Notes under the pieces: generated by a model
Told to the model about the DNA's origin: nothing
Seen by the model: only the letters and a program-made list of their open reading frames with translations
Databases searched by the model: none
Shown here: positions 1 through 8,389 of the stretch, piece by piece
Position numbering within the stretch: the stretch's first letter is position 1
How the letters are laid out: the number at the start of each line of letters is the position of its first letter
Assembly (NCBI GenBank): GCA_016927675.1
Contig: JAFGMF010000243.1
Coordinates: forward strand, 1 to 16,864
DNA length: 16,864 bases
Reading direction: 5' to 3'
Origin: Candidatus Cloacimonadota bacterium
GTDB lineage: Bacteria; Cloacimonadota; Cloacimonadia; Cloacimonadales; TCS61
Position numbers and translations under genes: made by a program

Positions 1-3000
1 AAAACACATCTTCAACAAAAATCAGCTTCACAGCGATTCAAGCTGATTCCAGCAATTTTCAGGCAGAATTTGAGATAAAAAAAAACGGGAAGATCACCGG
101 AAATTTAAAAGCTACCCAGATCGAACCTGATTCACTGTTGATCTCTTATTTTGATGAGACCAAATTACGCTTCGATCTTGATCTTGAGCTTTTTCAGGAT
201 TCTCTTAGTTACAACGGAACTCTTTTCGATCTTGAAATCGATAAAGCCGGTTTTCCCCTCACAGCTGAACAACTTGTTTTTTCCGGCAACAGCGAAACGC
301 TCTCCCTGGTTTTTCCGGAGATAACTGTCAATCAGGCAGCTTTTACCGGAACTCTGCAGATTAACGACCTCGATCAGGAAAAATTTCTCAAGGGAAGATT
401 GGAAAGCCAAAAAATTGATGTCGGAGATTATTCCGATAATTTTAATGGTAATCTGAAAGCGATCTTTAATGTTTCCGGAACATTGCCGTTACCGGTAATC
501 GAATTTGCCATTATCAGCCCGGAAATTGATTTTCACAACGAACTGTTTTCAAGCTGCACAATGAATGGTACTTTTCAAAACAGAAAGATCACCGTCGATT
601 CCCTCAAGTTTCTCTGGCATAATAATGAGATAAAATCAGAAGGTTATTATAATCTGGAAGGCAATGCCGGGTATCAGGTAAATTCAGAAGAATTCAAGGT
701 CAATTACAACGGTCTGATCATTGATGGCAATCTTGAGATTAATGGCATGATATCAGAAAAACATACGGCAGAAATGCATCTGGAAAGGATCTCAGTGAAC
801 TGGCATGATATCAGAATAGAAGATCTGGAATTGACTGCTGAACTCAGAGACAATGACTTCATCGGCAGATTAATTTCTCTAGATAAAGATCTGGAAATAA
901 CTGCTACCGGCAATTTTAAGCAAGAAAGCTGGGAAACCCTGATCAGGTTGAGAAGATTAAATCTTAATAATTATCTCGCTACGGATAACCTGCCTTTAAT
1001 TTCAGGTAATATAAATCTTACCCGGACTTCTCATGACCTGATTGCCTCTACTGCCTTAACAGTGTATGATCAGGATTTCGGAAAACTGAACGGAAGGATA
1101 ATTGCCGATCTGTTCACTGATTATCAGCAGCAGAAAAGTGAGTTCAAACTTTATTCGAAAAACCTTAAATTCAATTATGAGACTCTCGAATTCGATCTTG
1201 AAGGTGAAGGCTCTCTGGACAGCCTGCGCACGACCCGCTTTGCAATCAATAAAGAGATTTTCAGCGATGCCTGGGTGAAGTTCAGACCACAGATTGAATT
1301 CGGATTTGATCTGCTGGGCAATAATATCGAGATCACACGTTATCTGGAATATTTTTTCGAAGACAGTTTTACCGATCAATTCGAAGGAAATGTTGATTTT
1401 GATATCAGTTTTATTTCCGAAAATGAAGGTAATGCTAAAGGGAATATTCAGCTACAATCCGTGCGATACCGAGATCTTGACAGTTTGAATGTCGAACTTG
1501 AATTCGAAGGTACACTTGACCATATAGAAACAAATAATTTCAATTTTTTCTATCATGATTATAAAATTGCCGAATTATCCAGCCAGATATCATTAACTCC
1601 AGCTCTGGATATTTTTCTGGATGGAGAAATAACTGAGCTTGACCTTCAGAAGCTGTTTATCGAGATAGATTTACAAGGTAAACTAAATTCAGCTTTCAGC
1701 TATTTTCACAATCCCTATAGTGACCGCCTTGAACTCTGGGCAGAAATTAATGATGCTGTTCTTAACGGAGAACCGCTGAATTCTCTCAGCATAAGCTTTG
1801 TTCAGTCAGATTCACTTTTAACTCTCCATCACTTTAACTTGTCCGGACCCGGGAAATTTAATCTCAATTGCTCAGGAGAAATTGGTTATAATATTCTTAA
1901 CAATAACTATATTCCCGAATCCGGGGTTATAGAATTAACCGGTAACGGTGACCTGCTGAGGCTTCTTGCCGACCAGTTCGAGCAGATCGAATCAGCTTCC
2001 TCAAAAACAGAATTCAATATGATTATCGGTACTGGTGATAACGGTTTGTCAATGAGAACAGGTCAATTCAGTTTATCTCGGGGAGAAATGAAACTAACCG
2101 ATCAGCTTATCCCAATGGAGAATATCGAAACAGATTTTATCGTGGAAAACGATTCTCTTCATATTGATACCTGTAAATTCATGCTTGGCACCGGCCATAT
2201 TTATCTCGATAATGTCATTACAGGAACCGATAAAGATTTTTTCCTGGGGATGATTAATCTTGGACAGTTTCTTGTCCATACCGGAGAAAATGCTGTTCTC
2301 TTCCACCTCGATAAATATATGCCGGCAAATACGGTAGCAAATACAGTTATCACAGGAAGGAATACTGACTATCTGACCATATCAGGTCCATTTGATGAAA
2401 TAGAAATTTTGGGTGATATCCATTTTTCCAACGGATATGGCATCTTTCCTTCCGAGACCGAAAATCTGTTGAAAGTTTTTTCTAAAATTTCCGGAGATGA
2501 ATCCGAAAATGTTTCCGGGCTTCCCCTGAAACTTGATCTGATGCTGTACTTCGATCAAAATGTCTACTATGTAACCTATCCTCTCAATCTTCTGGTTAAC
2601 GAGGGAAGTTATCTGCATCTGATTTATTCTGAAGATAATTTCTGGGTCAAAGATGCTTATTTCATATCTGAACAGGGTACGATAGATATCTTCGGCACAC
2701 TCCTGAATGCCGATTATGTTCAGGTTACTCACAGCCAGTTTGATCTGAATCCAAGGATCAAGGCGACTTTCTACAAAATAGCTTCGGACGGAACATTGAT
2801 AACTCTCGAAGTGATGAATCTTGCAGAGATAAAAAGCAGCAGTTCTTTTAAACTCGACTTCAAATTGACCAGTGATAATCCGACTGACAGCAGGATGGAT
2901 ATCCTCGCTTTGTTAAGATATGGGAGGCGGGTTGACGAGATCTCCGGTCCTCAGAAAAAAACGATGCTGCAGGATGAAGTGCTCCAGATTGCCGGTTTCG

Positions 3001-3434
3001 GGATCGAAAGTGCTTTTATGGAACCACTGATCTCACCTCTGGAAAACTGGATCAGACAGGCTCTCAAACTAGATTTTTTCCATCTTCAGACTAATCTGAT
3101 CCAGAACATCTTCAATCGCTATTCTTCCGATGAGACCGATTATATCGTAGACGAAGAAGGAAGCCGTCAAACCCAGCTTACCAGCGATATCTTTCTGGAT
3201 AACCTGTCCATCGGGATGGGAAAATATCTGTCCCGAAAACTGTTTCTTGATTATAAAGTGCAGTTCGAAAAACCTCAGAATCTTGCACTTTCTTCAGAAA
3301 TTGGAGTTTATCATAACATCTCTCTGAGATACGATCTGCCTTTAAGATTGAAATTAGTGTATAAATTCAGCGTTCTACCCTTCGATGAATCGGATGCTCA
3401 TGAACTCTCTCTGGAAAGATCATTCCGCTTCTGA
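1..3434 (+). CDS. TamB-like (AsmA/DUF490) envelope protein, 5' truncated by window edge
   Basis: The reading frame is open from base 3 with no credible start, so the gene begins left of the window; about 1143 residues are visible. The TTG at 138 is only an internal codon. The protein is a long run of alternating beta strands, as in AsmA/TamB proteins, which form an inner-membrane-anchored periplasmic groove thought to carry phospholipids or help outer-membrane protein assembly. The C-terminal part carries the best family signal: a segment with ILALLRYGR, then IGMGKYLSRKLFLDYK near 3205-3258, matching the conserved 'GKYL...Y' stretch of the TamB C-terminal domain. The protein ends in Phe (SFRF), as outer-membrane-facing proteins often do. 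No TamA/BamA-type barrel gene is visible beside it. The last 37 bases overlap the convergent PHP gene. The family call is firm; the transported substrate is not deducible. Confidence 0.85.
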   Translation, partial: NTSSTKISFTAIQADSSNFQAEFEIKKNGKITGNLKATQIEPDSLLISYFDETKLRFDLDLELFQDSLSYNGTLFDLEIDKAGFPLTAEQLVFSGNSETLSLVFPEITVNQAAFTGTLQINDLDQEKFLKGRLESQKIDVGDYSDNFNGNLKAIFNVSGTLPLPVIEFAIISPEIDFHNELFSSCTMNGTFQNRKITVDSLKFLWHNNEIKSEGYYNLEGNAGYQVNSEEFKVNYNGLIIDGNLEINGMISEKHTAEMHLERISVNWHDIRIEDLELTAELRDNDFIGRLISLDKDLEITATGNFKQESWETLIRLRRLNLNNYLATDNLPLISGNINLTRTSHDLIASTALTVYDQDFGKLNGRIIADLFTDYQQQKSEFKLYSKNLKFNYETLEFDLEGEGSLDSLRTTRFAINKEIFSDAWVKFRPQIEFGFDLLGNNIEITRYLEYFFEDSFTDQFEGNVDFDISFISENEGNAKGNIQLQSVRYRDLDSLNVELEFEGTLDHIETNNFNFFYHDYKIAELSSQISLTPALDIFLDGEITELDLQKLFIEIDLQGKLNSAFSYFHNPYSDRLELWAEINDAVLNGEPLNSLSISFVQSDSLLTLHHFNLSGPGKFNLNCSGEIGYNILNNNYIPESGVIELTGNGDLLRLLADQFEQIESASSKTEFNMIIGTGDNGLSMRTGQFSLSRGEMKLTDQLIPMENIETDFIVENDSLHIDTCKFMLGTGHIYLDNVITGTDKDFFLGMINLGQFLVHTGENAVLFHLDKYMPANTVANTVITGRNTDYLTISGPFDEIEILGDIHFSNGYGIFPSETENLLKVFSKISGDESENVSGLPLKLDLMLYFDQNVYYVTYPLNLLVNEGSYLHLIYSEDNFWVKDAYFISEQGTIDIFGTLLNADYVQVTHSQFDLNPRIKATFYKIASDGTLITLEVMNLAEIKSSSSFKLDFKLTSDNPTDSRMDILALLRYGRRVDEISGPQKKTMLQDEVLQIAGFGIESAFMEPLISPLENWIRQALKLDFFHLQTNLIQNIFNRYSSDETDYIVDEEGSRQTQLTSDIFLDNLSIGMGKYLSRKLFLDYKVQFEKPQNLALSSEIGVYHNISLRYDLPLRLKLVYKFSVLPFDESDAHELSLERSFRF

Positions 3435-4993
3435 TCATTGATCTCTGCAGATATCCAGATCGGATTCGTAAAAGCCATCCCACCTCTTTTAGTTAATAAC
3501 GACATCCGAATATAACCCCGGGCAGGAAGTGTCAATTCACAACCGTTTGGGGGATTCTTCCTGATCTGTTCCCTCTTTGACTCCAGATCACCAATATGCA
3601 GCCGGAATCTCGAGATCCGATCTTGTTCTTCAGATAAGCAGAGCTTAAAATTCAACTTTCCTCGCCTCATATCAGATACCTGCCCAATATGCACTGTCTG
3701 ATCATCACCTGACAGGGTGAAGTCCAGAAAAGGACCATTACTTACTATCACTCTGCCCTGTATGAGACCCGGGAGAGGATCATTTTCGGGATATTGGAAA
3801 AGAGTCATGAACTTGCCGAATATCTGCTTTCTGGAGGTGAATAAGCGGAGAAACGGAATCTTGATCTGGCGCATGATATTGAAATTCCCGTGAGCATCAT
3901 TTCCCGCAATGATCAGAAATCGATGTCCCCGCAGCAGATATTTTTTCCAGCGATTCAATGATCTTTTAATCTGCCTTGGATTATTGCTGTTGATCAATTG
4001 CAGAAATCTGATCCCTGCAGAAAGCAGATCCTCTGATCTCCAGTTGCCTCTTCTCAAGGTAAGTTTCTGACTCCAGGGTATCTTTTCAAAAGGATGAGCT
4101 GCTGCCAGCAGGGCTGTATCTTCAAGTAGAGAAGGCAATTCACTGATATTATGGGTGGGACGATTCTGAAACCAGATCTCTGCACTGTCACCCCGTCCGG
4201 GGATAAATGCGGAATTTGCGATCACAAGCAGATGGACGTTTTTATCTTTGCTGTTCCCGATAGATAATTCTTCACCCGGAATGATCCTTAGATCTGCCGT
4301 ATCAAGTTTTCTGCACTGAGCTCTCATCTCTGTCCATTTTGCTAAGCCTTGATCAATCTCAGTCCAGCTGCCGGGAAGATCATCAAGATCATAAGAGTGA
4401 TCTGTGACAAACAGCCATGACAATCCCATCACCCGGGCAAGCTCGACCGTGCTGTTCAGATCAGCTCCGAATTCCACCTGATCTTCAGTGAAATTACTGT
4501 GATAATGAGGCTCTCCGGCAAACCAACCCTGAGCACCGAATAATTCGGGATCAATCAGTTTGACCTTTAATACAGTCTGTGTTAATCTGTGATAATTGTC
4601 GTTCTCGACCGTGAATTCTGTCTCGTTACAGCGATAACGGATAATGACTTTTACCTGAAGTTCATCACCGATGTTAAAATCAGCCAGACTGATTTCTCTG
4701 ATCAAAGCATGATACGGTTTTGCCAGATGTTGATCAAGGATAAATGAACATGTGCAGGTTTTGTTTGTCGAGCTGAAAAGATTAATCTTTATATCTTGTA
4801 AATGGACCGGGAAGAGATGGCTGTCTTTGATGATCAGCAGAACCGGTAATTTATTTGATGAAGATTTTATTAGCCTGTGAGGAATATCTGCAATTATCTC
4901 GGGTTGTTTTCTGTAGTAGGCGGGAGATAATTTTTTAAACCGGTAATGGATTTCTGCATAAGCCAGAACCAGGGGAAAGATTGGAAATTCCAT
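3398..4993 (-). CDS. CehA/McbA-family PHP-domain metallohydrolase
   Basis: This 531-residue protein has a beta-rich N-terminal region (about 1-150) followed by a PHP phosphoesterase-type domain. Metal-ligand motifs appear in order: HYH (163-165), TDHS (D198, H199), PGEE (241), VHLL (H254), AHP (H300) and NDAHG (D366, H368). The tail holds the SNGPFLDF stretch typical of CehA/McbA proteins. Members hydrolyse phosphoester or carbamate-type bonds; the substrate here is unknown. No signal peptide is obvious, although the N-terminus is mildly hydrophobic. ATG 4993 is the only plausible start because no in-frame ATG, GTG or TTG follows closely, yet it has no Shine-Dalgarno and begins one base after the T-tract of a terminator-like hairpin. 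The 3' end overlaps the TamB-like gene by 37 bases on the opposite strand, and the overlapping tail lies outside the conserved domain. Confidence 0.82.
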   Translation of the reverse strand: MEFPIFPLVLAYAEIHYRFKKLSPAYYRKQPEIIADIPHRLIKSSSNKLPVLLIIKDSHLFPVHLQDIKINLFSSTNKTCTCSFILDQHLAKPYHALIREISLADFNIGDELQVKVIIRYRCNETEFTVENDNYHRLTQTVLKVKLIDPELFGAQGWFAGEPHYHSNFTEDQVEFGADLNSTVELARVMGLSWLFVTDHSYDLDDLPGSWTEIDQGLAKWTEMRAQCRKLDTADLRIIPGEELSIGNSKDKNVHLLVIANSAFIPGRGDSAEIWFQNRPTHNISELPSLLEDTALLAAAHPFEKIPWSQKLTLRRGNWRSEDLLSAGIRFLQLINSNNPRQIKRSLNRWKKYLLRGHRFLIIAGNDAHGNFNIMRQIKIPFLRLFTSRKQIFGKFMTLFQYPENDPLPGLIQGRVIVSNGPFLDFTLSGDDQTVHIGQVSDMRRGKLNFKLCLSEEQDRISRFRLHIGDLESKREQIRKNPPNGCELTLPARGYIRMSLLTKRGGMAFTNPIWISAEINDQKRNDLSRESS

Positions 4994-5029
4994 AAGAAAA
5001 GACCCGCAGGGTAAAACTCCCTGAGGGTC
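4994..5029 (-). terminator. Intrinsic terminator after the prepilin-like gene
   Basis: On the minus strand an 11-base stem with one mismatch (arms 5029-5019 and 5011-5001, GACCCTCAGGG against CCCTGCGGGTC) encloses a 7-base loop. It is followed at once by TTTTCTT (5000-4994). This is a strong GC-rich hairpin plus T-tract, placed 25 bases after the prepilin stop. It also sits directly in front of the PHP gene's ATG, so it could act as an attenuator for that gene. Confidence 0.8.
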
Positions 5030-5054
5030 AGATCATTATCTTATTGAATAATTA

Positions 5055-5567
5055 TTATGGAAGCCAGTTGGGATCAAAAACAGCTTTAGAGACATTATCA
5101 CTGCCAATGCCCCAGGGACCGCCGGGCAGATAATAGTAAATCTCTGCATCTGATCGCCCGAAAATCTTGTTGGTTCTGGCTACGACAGTTGTGTCGGTAA
5201 CGAAATAGTCGAAATAAAAAAACTCATTCTCCTTGGTCAACTCTGGGAGAACGTTGAGCAGATCATCACCCGAGAGATAAGCCGGGATAAAATTATCAAG
5301 TGTGTCTTTCTCCGCCTCGTAATATTTAACAACTGTGTGCTCATACATATATGAACCGTTTCCTTTCTTGGGATCATCTCTGTATGCTACATTTGCCCGG
5401 GCTATAACCTGGATATTCCTGATCGCTTCAGCTAATTTGCCCTGAACGATCTTATCGTTCCGAAGTGGGATTATCAGCGTTACTAAAATACCGACGATCA
5501 TGATGATCATTAACAATTCTATCAGTGAGAATTTCTTCTTTTTTTGAATCAGAGTGTTATCCGACAT
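5055..5567 (-). CDS. Type IV prepilin-like / pseudopilin protein
   Basis: This 170-residue protein has a short basic leader (residues 1-12, ending KKKK) followed by FSLIELLMIIMIVGILV, the class III prepilin N-terminus with the conserved Glu at mature position 5 (E17). A single hydrophobic helix (13-34) precedes an alpha/beta globular part with no cysteines. Such proteins assemble into type IV pili, type II secretion pseudopili or DNA-uptake pili after cleavage by prepilin peptidase. The residue before the cleavage site is Lys12 rather than the near-invariant Gly. The start is well supported by GGAGG at 5576-5572, four bases before the ATG. The gene stands alone, divergent from the HhH operon, and is closed by a terminator. 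No pilus assembly ATPase, platform protein or peptidase is visible nearby, so whether it is a major or minor pilin cannot be told. Confidence 0.83.
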   Translation of the reverse strand: MSDNTLIQKKKKFSLIELLMIIMIVGILVTLIIPLRNDKIVQGKLAEAIRNIQVIARANVAYRDDPKKGNGSYMYEHTVVKYYEAEKDTLDNFIPAYLSGDDLLNVLPELTKENEFFYFDYFVTDTTVVARTNKIFGRSDAEIYYYLPGGPWGIGSDNVSKAVFDPNWLP

Positions 5568-5589
5568 TTTTCCTCCATTAATTTATAGG

Positions 5590-5620
5590 CAAAGAATCTG
5601 GAATAAAGATGTGTTGTCAA
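5590..5620 (-). promoter_or_regulatory. Candidate promoter of the prepilin-like gene
   Basis: The minus strand carries a perfect TTGACA (5620-5615), then ATTCTTTG (5597-5590), whose TTTG end fits the Bacteroidota TAnnTTTG -7 box. A standard TATAAT is not found at 16-18 bases. The implied leader is about 16 bases and contains the GGAGG ribosome site. Confidence 0.4.
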
Positions 5621-5679
5621 ATTTTTTTTATCGAACCGGAGATACTAAAAAACTTTACAATTAACACGATGATAATTTG

Positions 5680-5708
5680 TTGTCATTAATCTGGTGTTTT
5701 TATTGTGG
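5680..5708 (+). promoter_or_regulatory. Candidate promoter of the HhH / outer-membrane / nucleotidase operon
   Basis: TTGTCA (5680-5685) is followed by TATTGTGG (5701-5708), a partial match to TAnnTTTG. The start codon is 39 bases downstream. Spacing matches the other candidate promoters in the window. The divergent region 5568-5747 otherwise holds AT-rich sequence with no clear operator. Confidence 0.33.
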
Positions 5709-5747
5709 GATTAAAAAAAAGGTTAAATCGGATAATAGGATCAATAT

Positions 5748-8360
5748 ATGAAAAATTTTGTTGTAATCATGGCGATTTTATTTGTTTCACTGGCTCACAC
5801 TGTCGTTCAGATCGATCTTAATACCGCTTCTCTGGAAGAAATTAAATCGTTGCCTATTTCAGATGAACAGGCAGAAGATGTTTATTATTACCGATACTAT
5901 ATAGATTTTTTTTCCAGCATTTACGATCTGCGCAATATCGAATCGATCGATCAGGAAACTCTGCTACGTCTCAAACCTCTGATTAAAATTTCTCACTATA
6001 CTGATCTTGATGAGACAGCTCAACGCAGAGATGAAATAGCCTACCTGATAGAACGGCTGGGTAGCAGCGAAGGTTTCCAGGAAGGTATTTCGGATGTCTG
6101 GGAAGATTATCTGACTAGTTCCCGTAATATTAACAATCTTACTTTTTCCGAGATTCTCAATCTGCCCAATACATCTCCGCTGGACGCTGCAGCTGTGATG
6201 ACCAGGATCGCCGCAGGAGATTCCATCTCCAGTTTCCGTGATCTGAGGCAATCACAGGGAATCTCTTACTACGGGGCTTCAAATATTCGCCATTATGTAC
6301 ACTATCAGGAACAGGATCAACCTCAAGACCTGTACATGGATTACCAATTTAAACTTGTTGACAACGGCTATCCTGAAGATGCCAGAGAAATGCTCAGAGA
6401 ATCCATGATTCGCACCGATTCAGACGAGCAACCCAGGATCAAGAATAAGTCTTACTGGGGTTATTTCGGAATGGAGAATGACAGAATTTCTGTCCTTAAT
6501 AAATTCCGTCTACGGTACCTTAAAGATTGGAAAGCCGGTATGATGTTCCATTCCAATCTGGGTGAGAGAACTTTATTCAACAGTAATTTTGATAATTTTA
6601 TTGATAACGGTAAATACTATCTCGGTTACGAAAAGCAATTCGATTTGCTGGGGCAGAATTTTATCAAAGTTTACGCCGGTCATTATCGCGCAACTTTCGG
6701 AGAAGGTCTTGTTATGGAAAACACCGATTTCTGGAGTCCACGCAGCACAGGCTATGGATTTAATAAAAGAATTACCGGGATCATCGGCGATCTTTCCCGC
6801 ACTCAGGAATATGCTCTGCGCGGTATAGCCATGGATTGGAAAAGAAATAATTTCAATGCCGTATTCTTCGTTTCTTCCGATAAAAAGGATGCTGTTGTCT
6901 ACGACAGCAACCAGGATGGAGATATCGGAGATGATGATGCTCTTCTATCCTATATCACTCTTACCAGACGATTCACCAACCACGAACTGGAAAGCGCAGA
7001 AACCTTTTTCAATAATTATGATAATAATCTCAACACCGTTGGCATCGCTCCGCGGTTGGATGCTTTTGAAGAAACTATCATCGGTGGTCACCTGGAATAT
7101 TCTCCTTTGATCGGGACACATCTGGGCTTAACTGCTTATGAAGCTACGTACGATCGCGATTTTATCGTTCCGGAAATTGATGAACTTAAAGCACTGCTGA
7201 TCCCCGATGATGAATATGCAGCAGAAAAATGGAAAATCACCAGTAATGAGATTTCTGCTCTCTATTCCACGAAATCCATTAAGAATGACTCAACAGTATA
7301 TGATAGAAATTATCGCAGAGTTTATGGGTTCGACTGGAGGACTGTTCTGGGCAATACATCATTTCAAGGTGAATATGCCGAGCTGGAAGTTGACGGTAAG
7401 ATCTTTAAACTTGGGGATGACCCCAAAGCTCTGATAATCAGTTCTTATACTCAATTCGAAAATCTCTACCTGATCTCAATGTACCGTGATTACGACCTTG
7501 ATTTCGATAATCCCTACGCCCGAACATTCTCTGAAAGCGAACGCTATGATGATACGGTTTTTGAAAGCCTTACCTATGCACTTAATAACACCCTGCTTAC
7601 CGATATGTACTTGAACGCCGGACAGTCTTCAGCCGAAAAAGGGATCTATTTTGAAACAAGATATCAGTTTCATAATAAGATTACCCTGACGAGAGCATAT
7701 CTGGATGTCTGGGAACGCAAATCAGATTCCCGCAGAGGTATCAGATTCGAAGCCAAACTGGAATTCCGCCCTCTGCACCAGCTGAGGCTGCGTCCTCGCT
7801 ATAAATATCAGCTTAAACGAGCCGAAGATGATCAGGATAGAAACCGCTCACAAACAGATGAATTCGAAATGAGCTTTCTGGTTTATCTGTCTAACTTTGA
7901 TAAAATCAACTTTGGCTATGTCTATGCTCAAGTATTACAACCACCTTACCTGTCCATCCTGTCCGATCCGGCTCAGCCGGGTGGATCCGATATGGCACAG
8001 GCACAGACTCTGACTCATGGTAACATGATCTATGTTGATTATACTCATAATTTTAACAGCAATCTGAAAGTGAACGGTAATTTCTCTTTCTGGAAATGTC
8101 ACGGTGCTTCTATCTGGGATTTCGAAGATGTTGAACTGGATTTTGAACAAACTGACCGTGGTTATAAATACTGGTTTGCTCTTCATAGCAGGATAGCAAA
8201 TAATATCTTCTTCTCGATAAAATTCAAATATAAGGAATTTATCACAAGAGATCTGGAATTCAGACTGTTTAATGAAATCCCGGAAGAAGGAGAATATTAT
8301 TTCCCCAGGGTGGAAAACAAGGAAACCAGCCTGAGGTTGCAGTTGGATTGGAAATTTTAA
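5748..8360 (+). CDS. ComEA-like helix-hairpin-helix protein fused to a large beta-rich (probable outer-membrane barrel) domain
   Basis: This 870-residue protein starts with a signal peptide (about 1-20). A ComEA-type HhH segment follows: DLNTASLEEI at 23-32 and a second helix pair to about residue 80. A more degenerate HhH-like repeat lies at about 125-185 (LNLPNTSP and QGISYYGASNI). In ComEA such domains bind DNA in the periplasm, but the usual GIG hairpin loops here read PIS (36-38) and SID (66-68), so DNA binding is uncertain. From about residue 230 onward the chain is rich in alternating aromatic and charged strands and ends LQLDWKF, a typical barrel C-terminus. AGGA seven bases before ATG 5748 supports the start. 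It is the first gene of an operon; the next starts 29 bases later. Proteins of this architecture occur in FCB bacteria with no settled function that I know of. Confidence 0.75.
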   Translation: MKNFVVIMAILFVSLAHTVVQIDLNTASLEEIKSLPISDEQAEDVYYYRYYIDFFSSIYDLRNIESIDQETLLRLKPLIKISHYTDLDETAQRRDEIAYLIERLGSSEGFQEGISDVWEDYLTSSRNINNLTFSEILNLPNTSPLDAAAVMTRIAAGDSISSFRDLRQSQGISYYGASNIRHYVHYQEQDQPQDLYMDYQFKLVDNGYPEDAREMLRESMIRTDSDEQPRIKNKSYWGYFGMENDRISVLNKFRLRYLKDWKAGMMFHSNLGERTLFNSNFDNFIDNGKYYLGYEKQFDLLGQNFIKVYAGHYRATFGEGLVMENTDFWSPRSTGYGFNKRITGIIGDLSRTQEYALRGIAMDWKRNNFNAVFFVSSDKKDAVVYDSNQDGDIGDDDALLSYITLTRRFTNHELESAETFFNNYDNNLNTVGIAPRLDAFEETIIGGHLEYSPLIGTHLGLTAYEATYDRDFIVPEIDELKALLIPDDEYAAEKWKITSNEISALYSTKSIKNDSTVYDRNYRRVYGFDWRTVLGNTSFQGEYAELEVDGKIFKLGDDPKALIISSYTQFENLYLISMYRDYDLDFDNPYARTFSESERYDDTVFESLTYALNNTLLTDMYLNAGQSSAEKGIYFETRYQFHNKITLTRAYLDVWERKSDSRRGIRFEAKLEFRPLHQLRLRPRYKYQLKRAEDDQDRNRSQTDEFEMSFLVYLSNFDKINFGYVYAQVLQPPYLSILSDPAQPGGSDMAQAQTLTHGNMIYVDYTHNFNSNLKVNGNFSFWKCHGASIWDFEDVELDFEQTDRGYKYWFALHSRIANNIFFSIKFKYKEFITRDLEFRLFNEIPEEGEYYFPRVENKETSLRLQLDWKF

Positions 8361-8389
8361 GAAAAAGGATATATTATTCTGGAGGATAA

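Noticed and set aside
138..140. TTG at 138 as the start of the TamB-like gene
   Set aside because: The frame is open to the window edge with the same beta-rich character, and no ribosome site precedes the TTG.
5582..5587. TATAAA on the minus strand as -10 box of the prepilin-like gene
   Set aside because: It stands 27 bases from the TTGACA, far too distant for a paired -35/-10 promoter.
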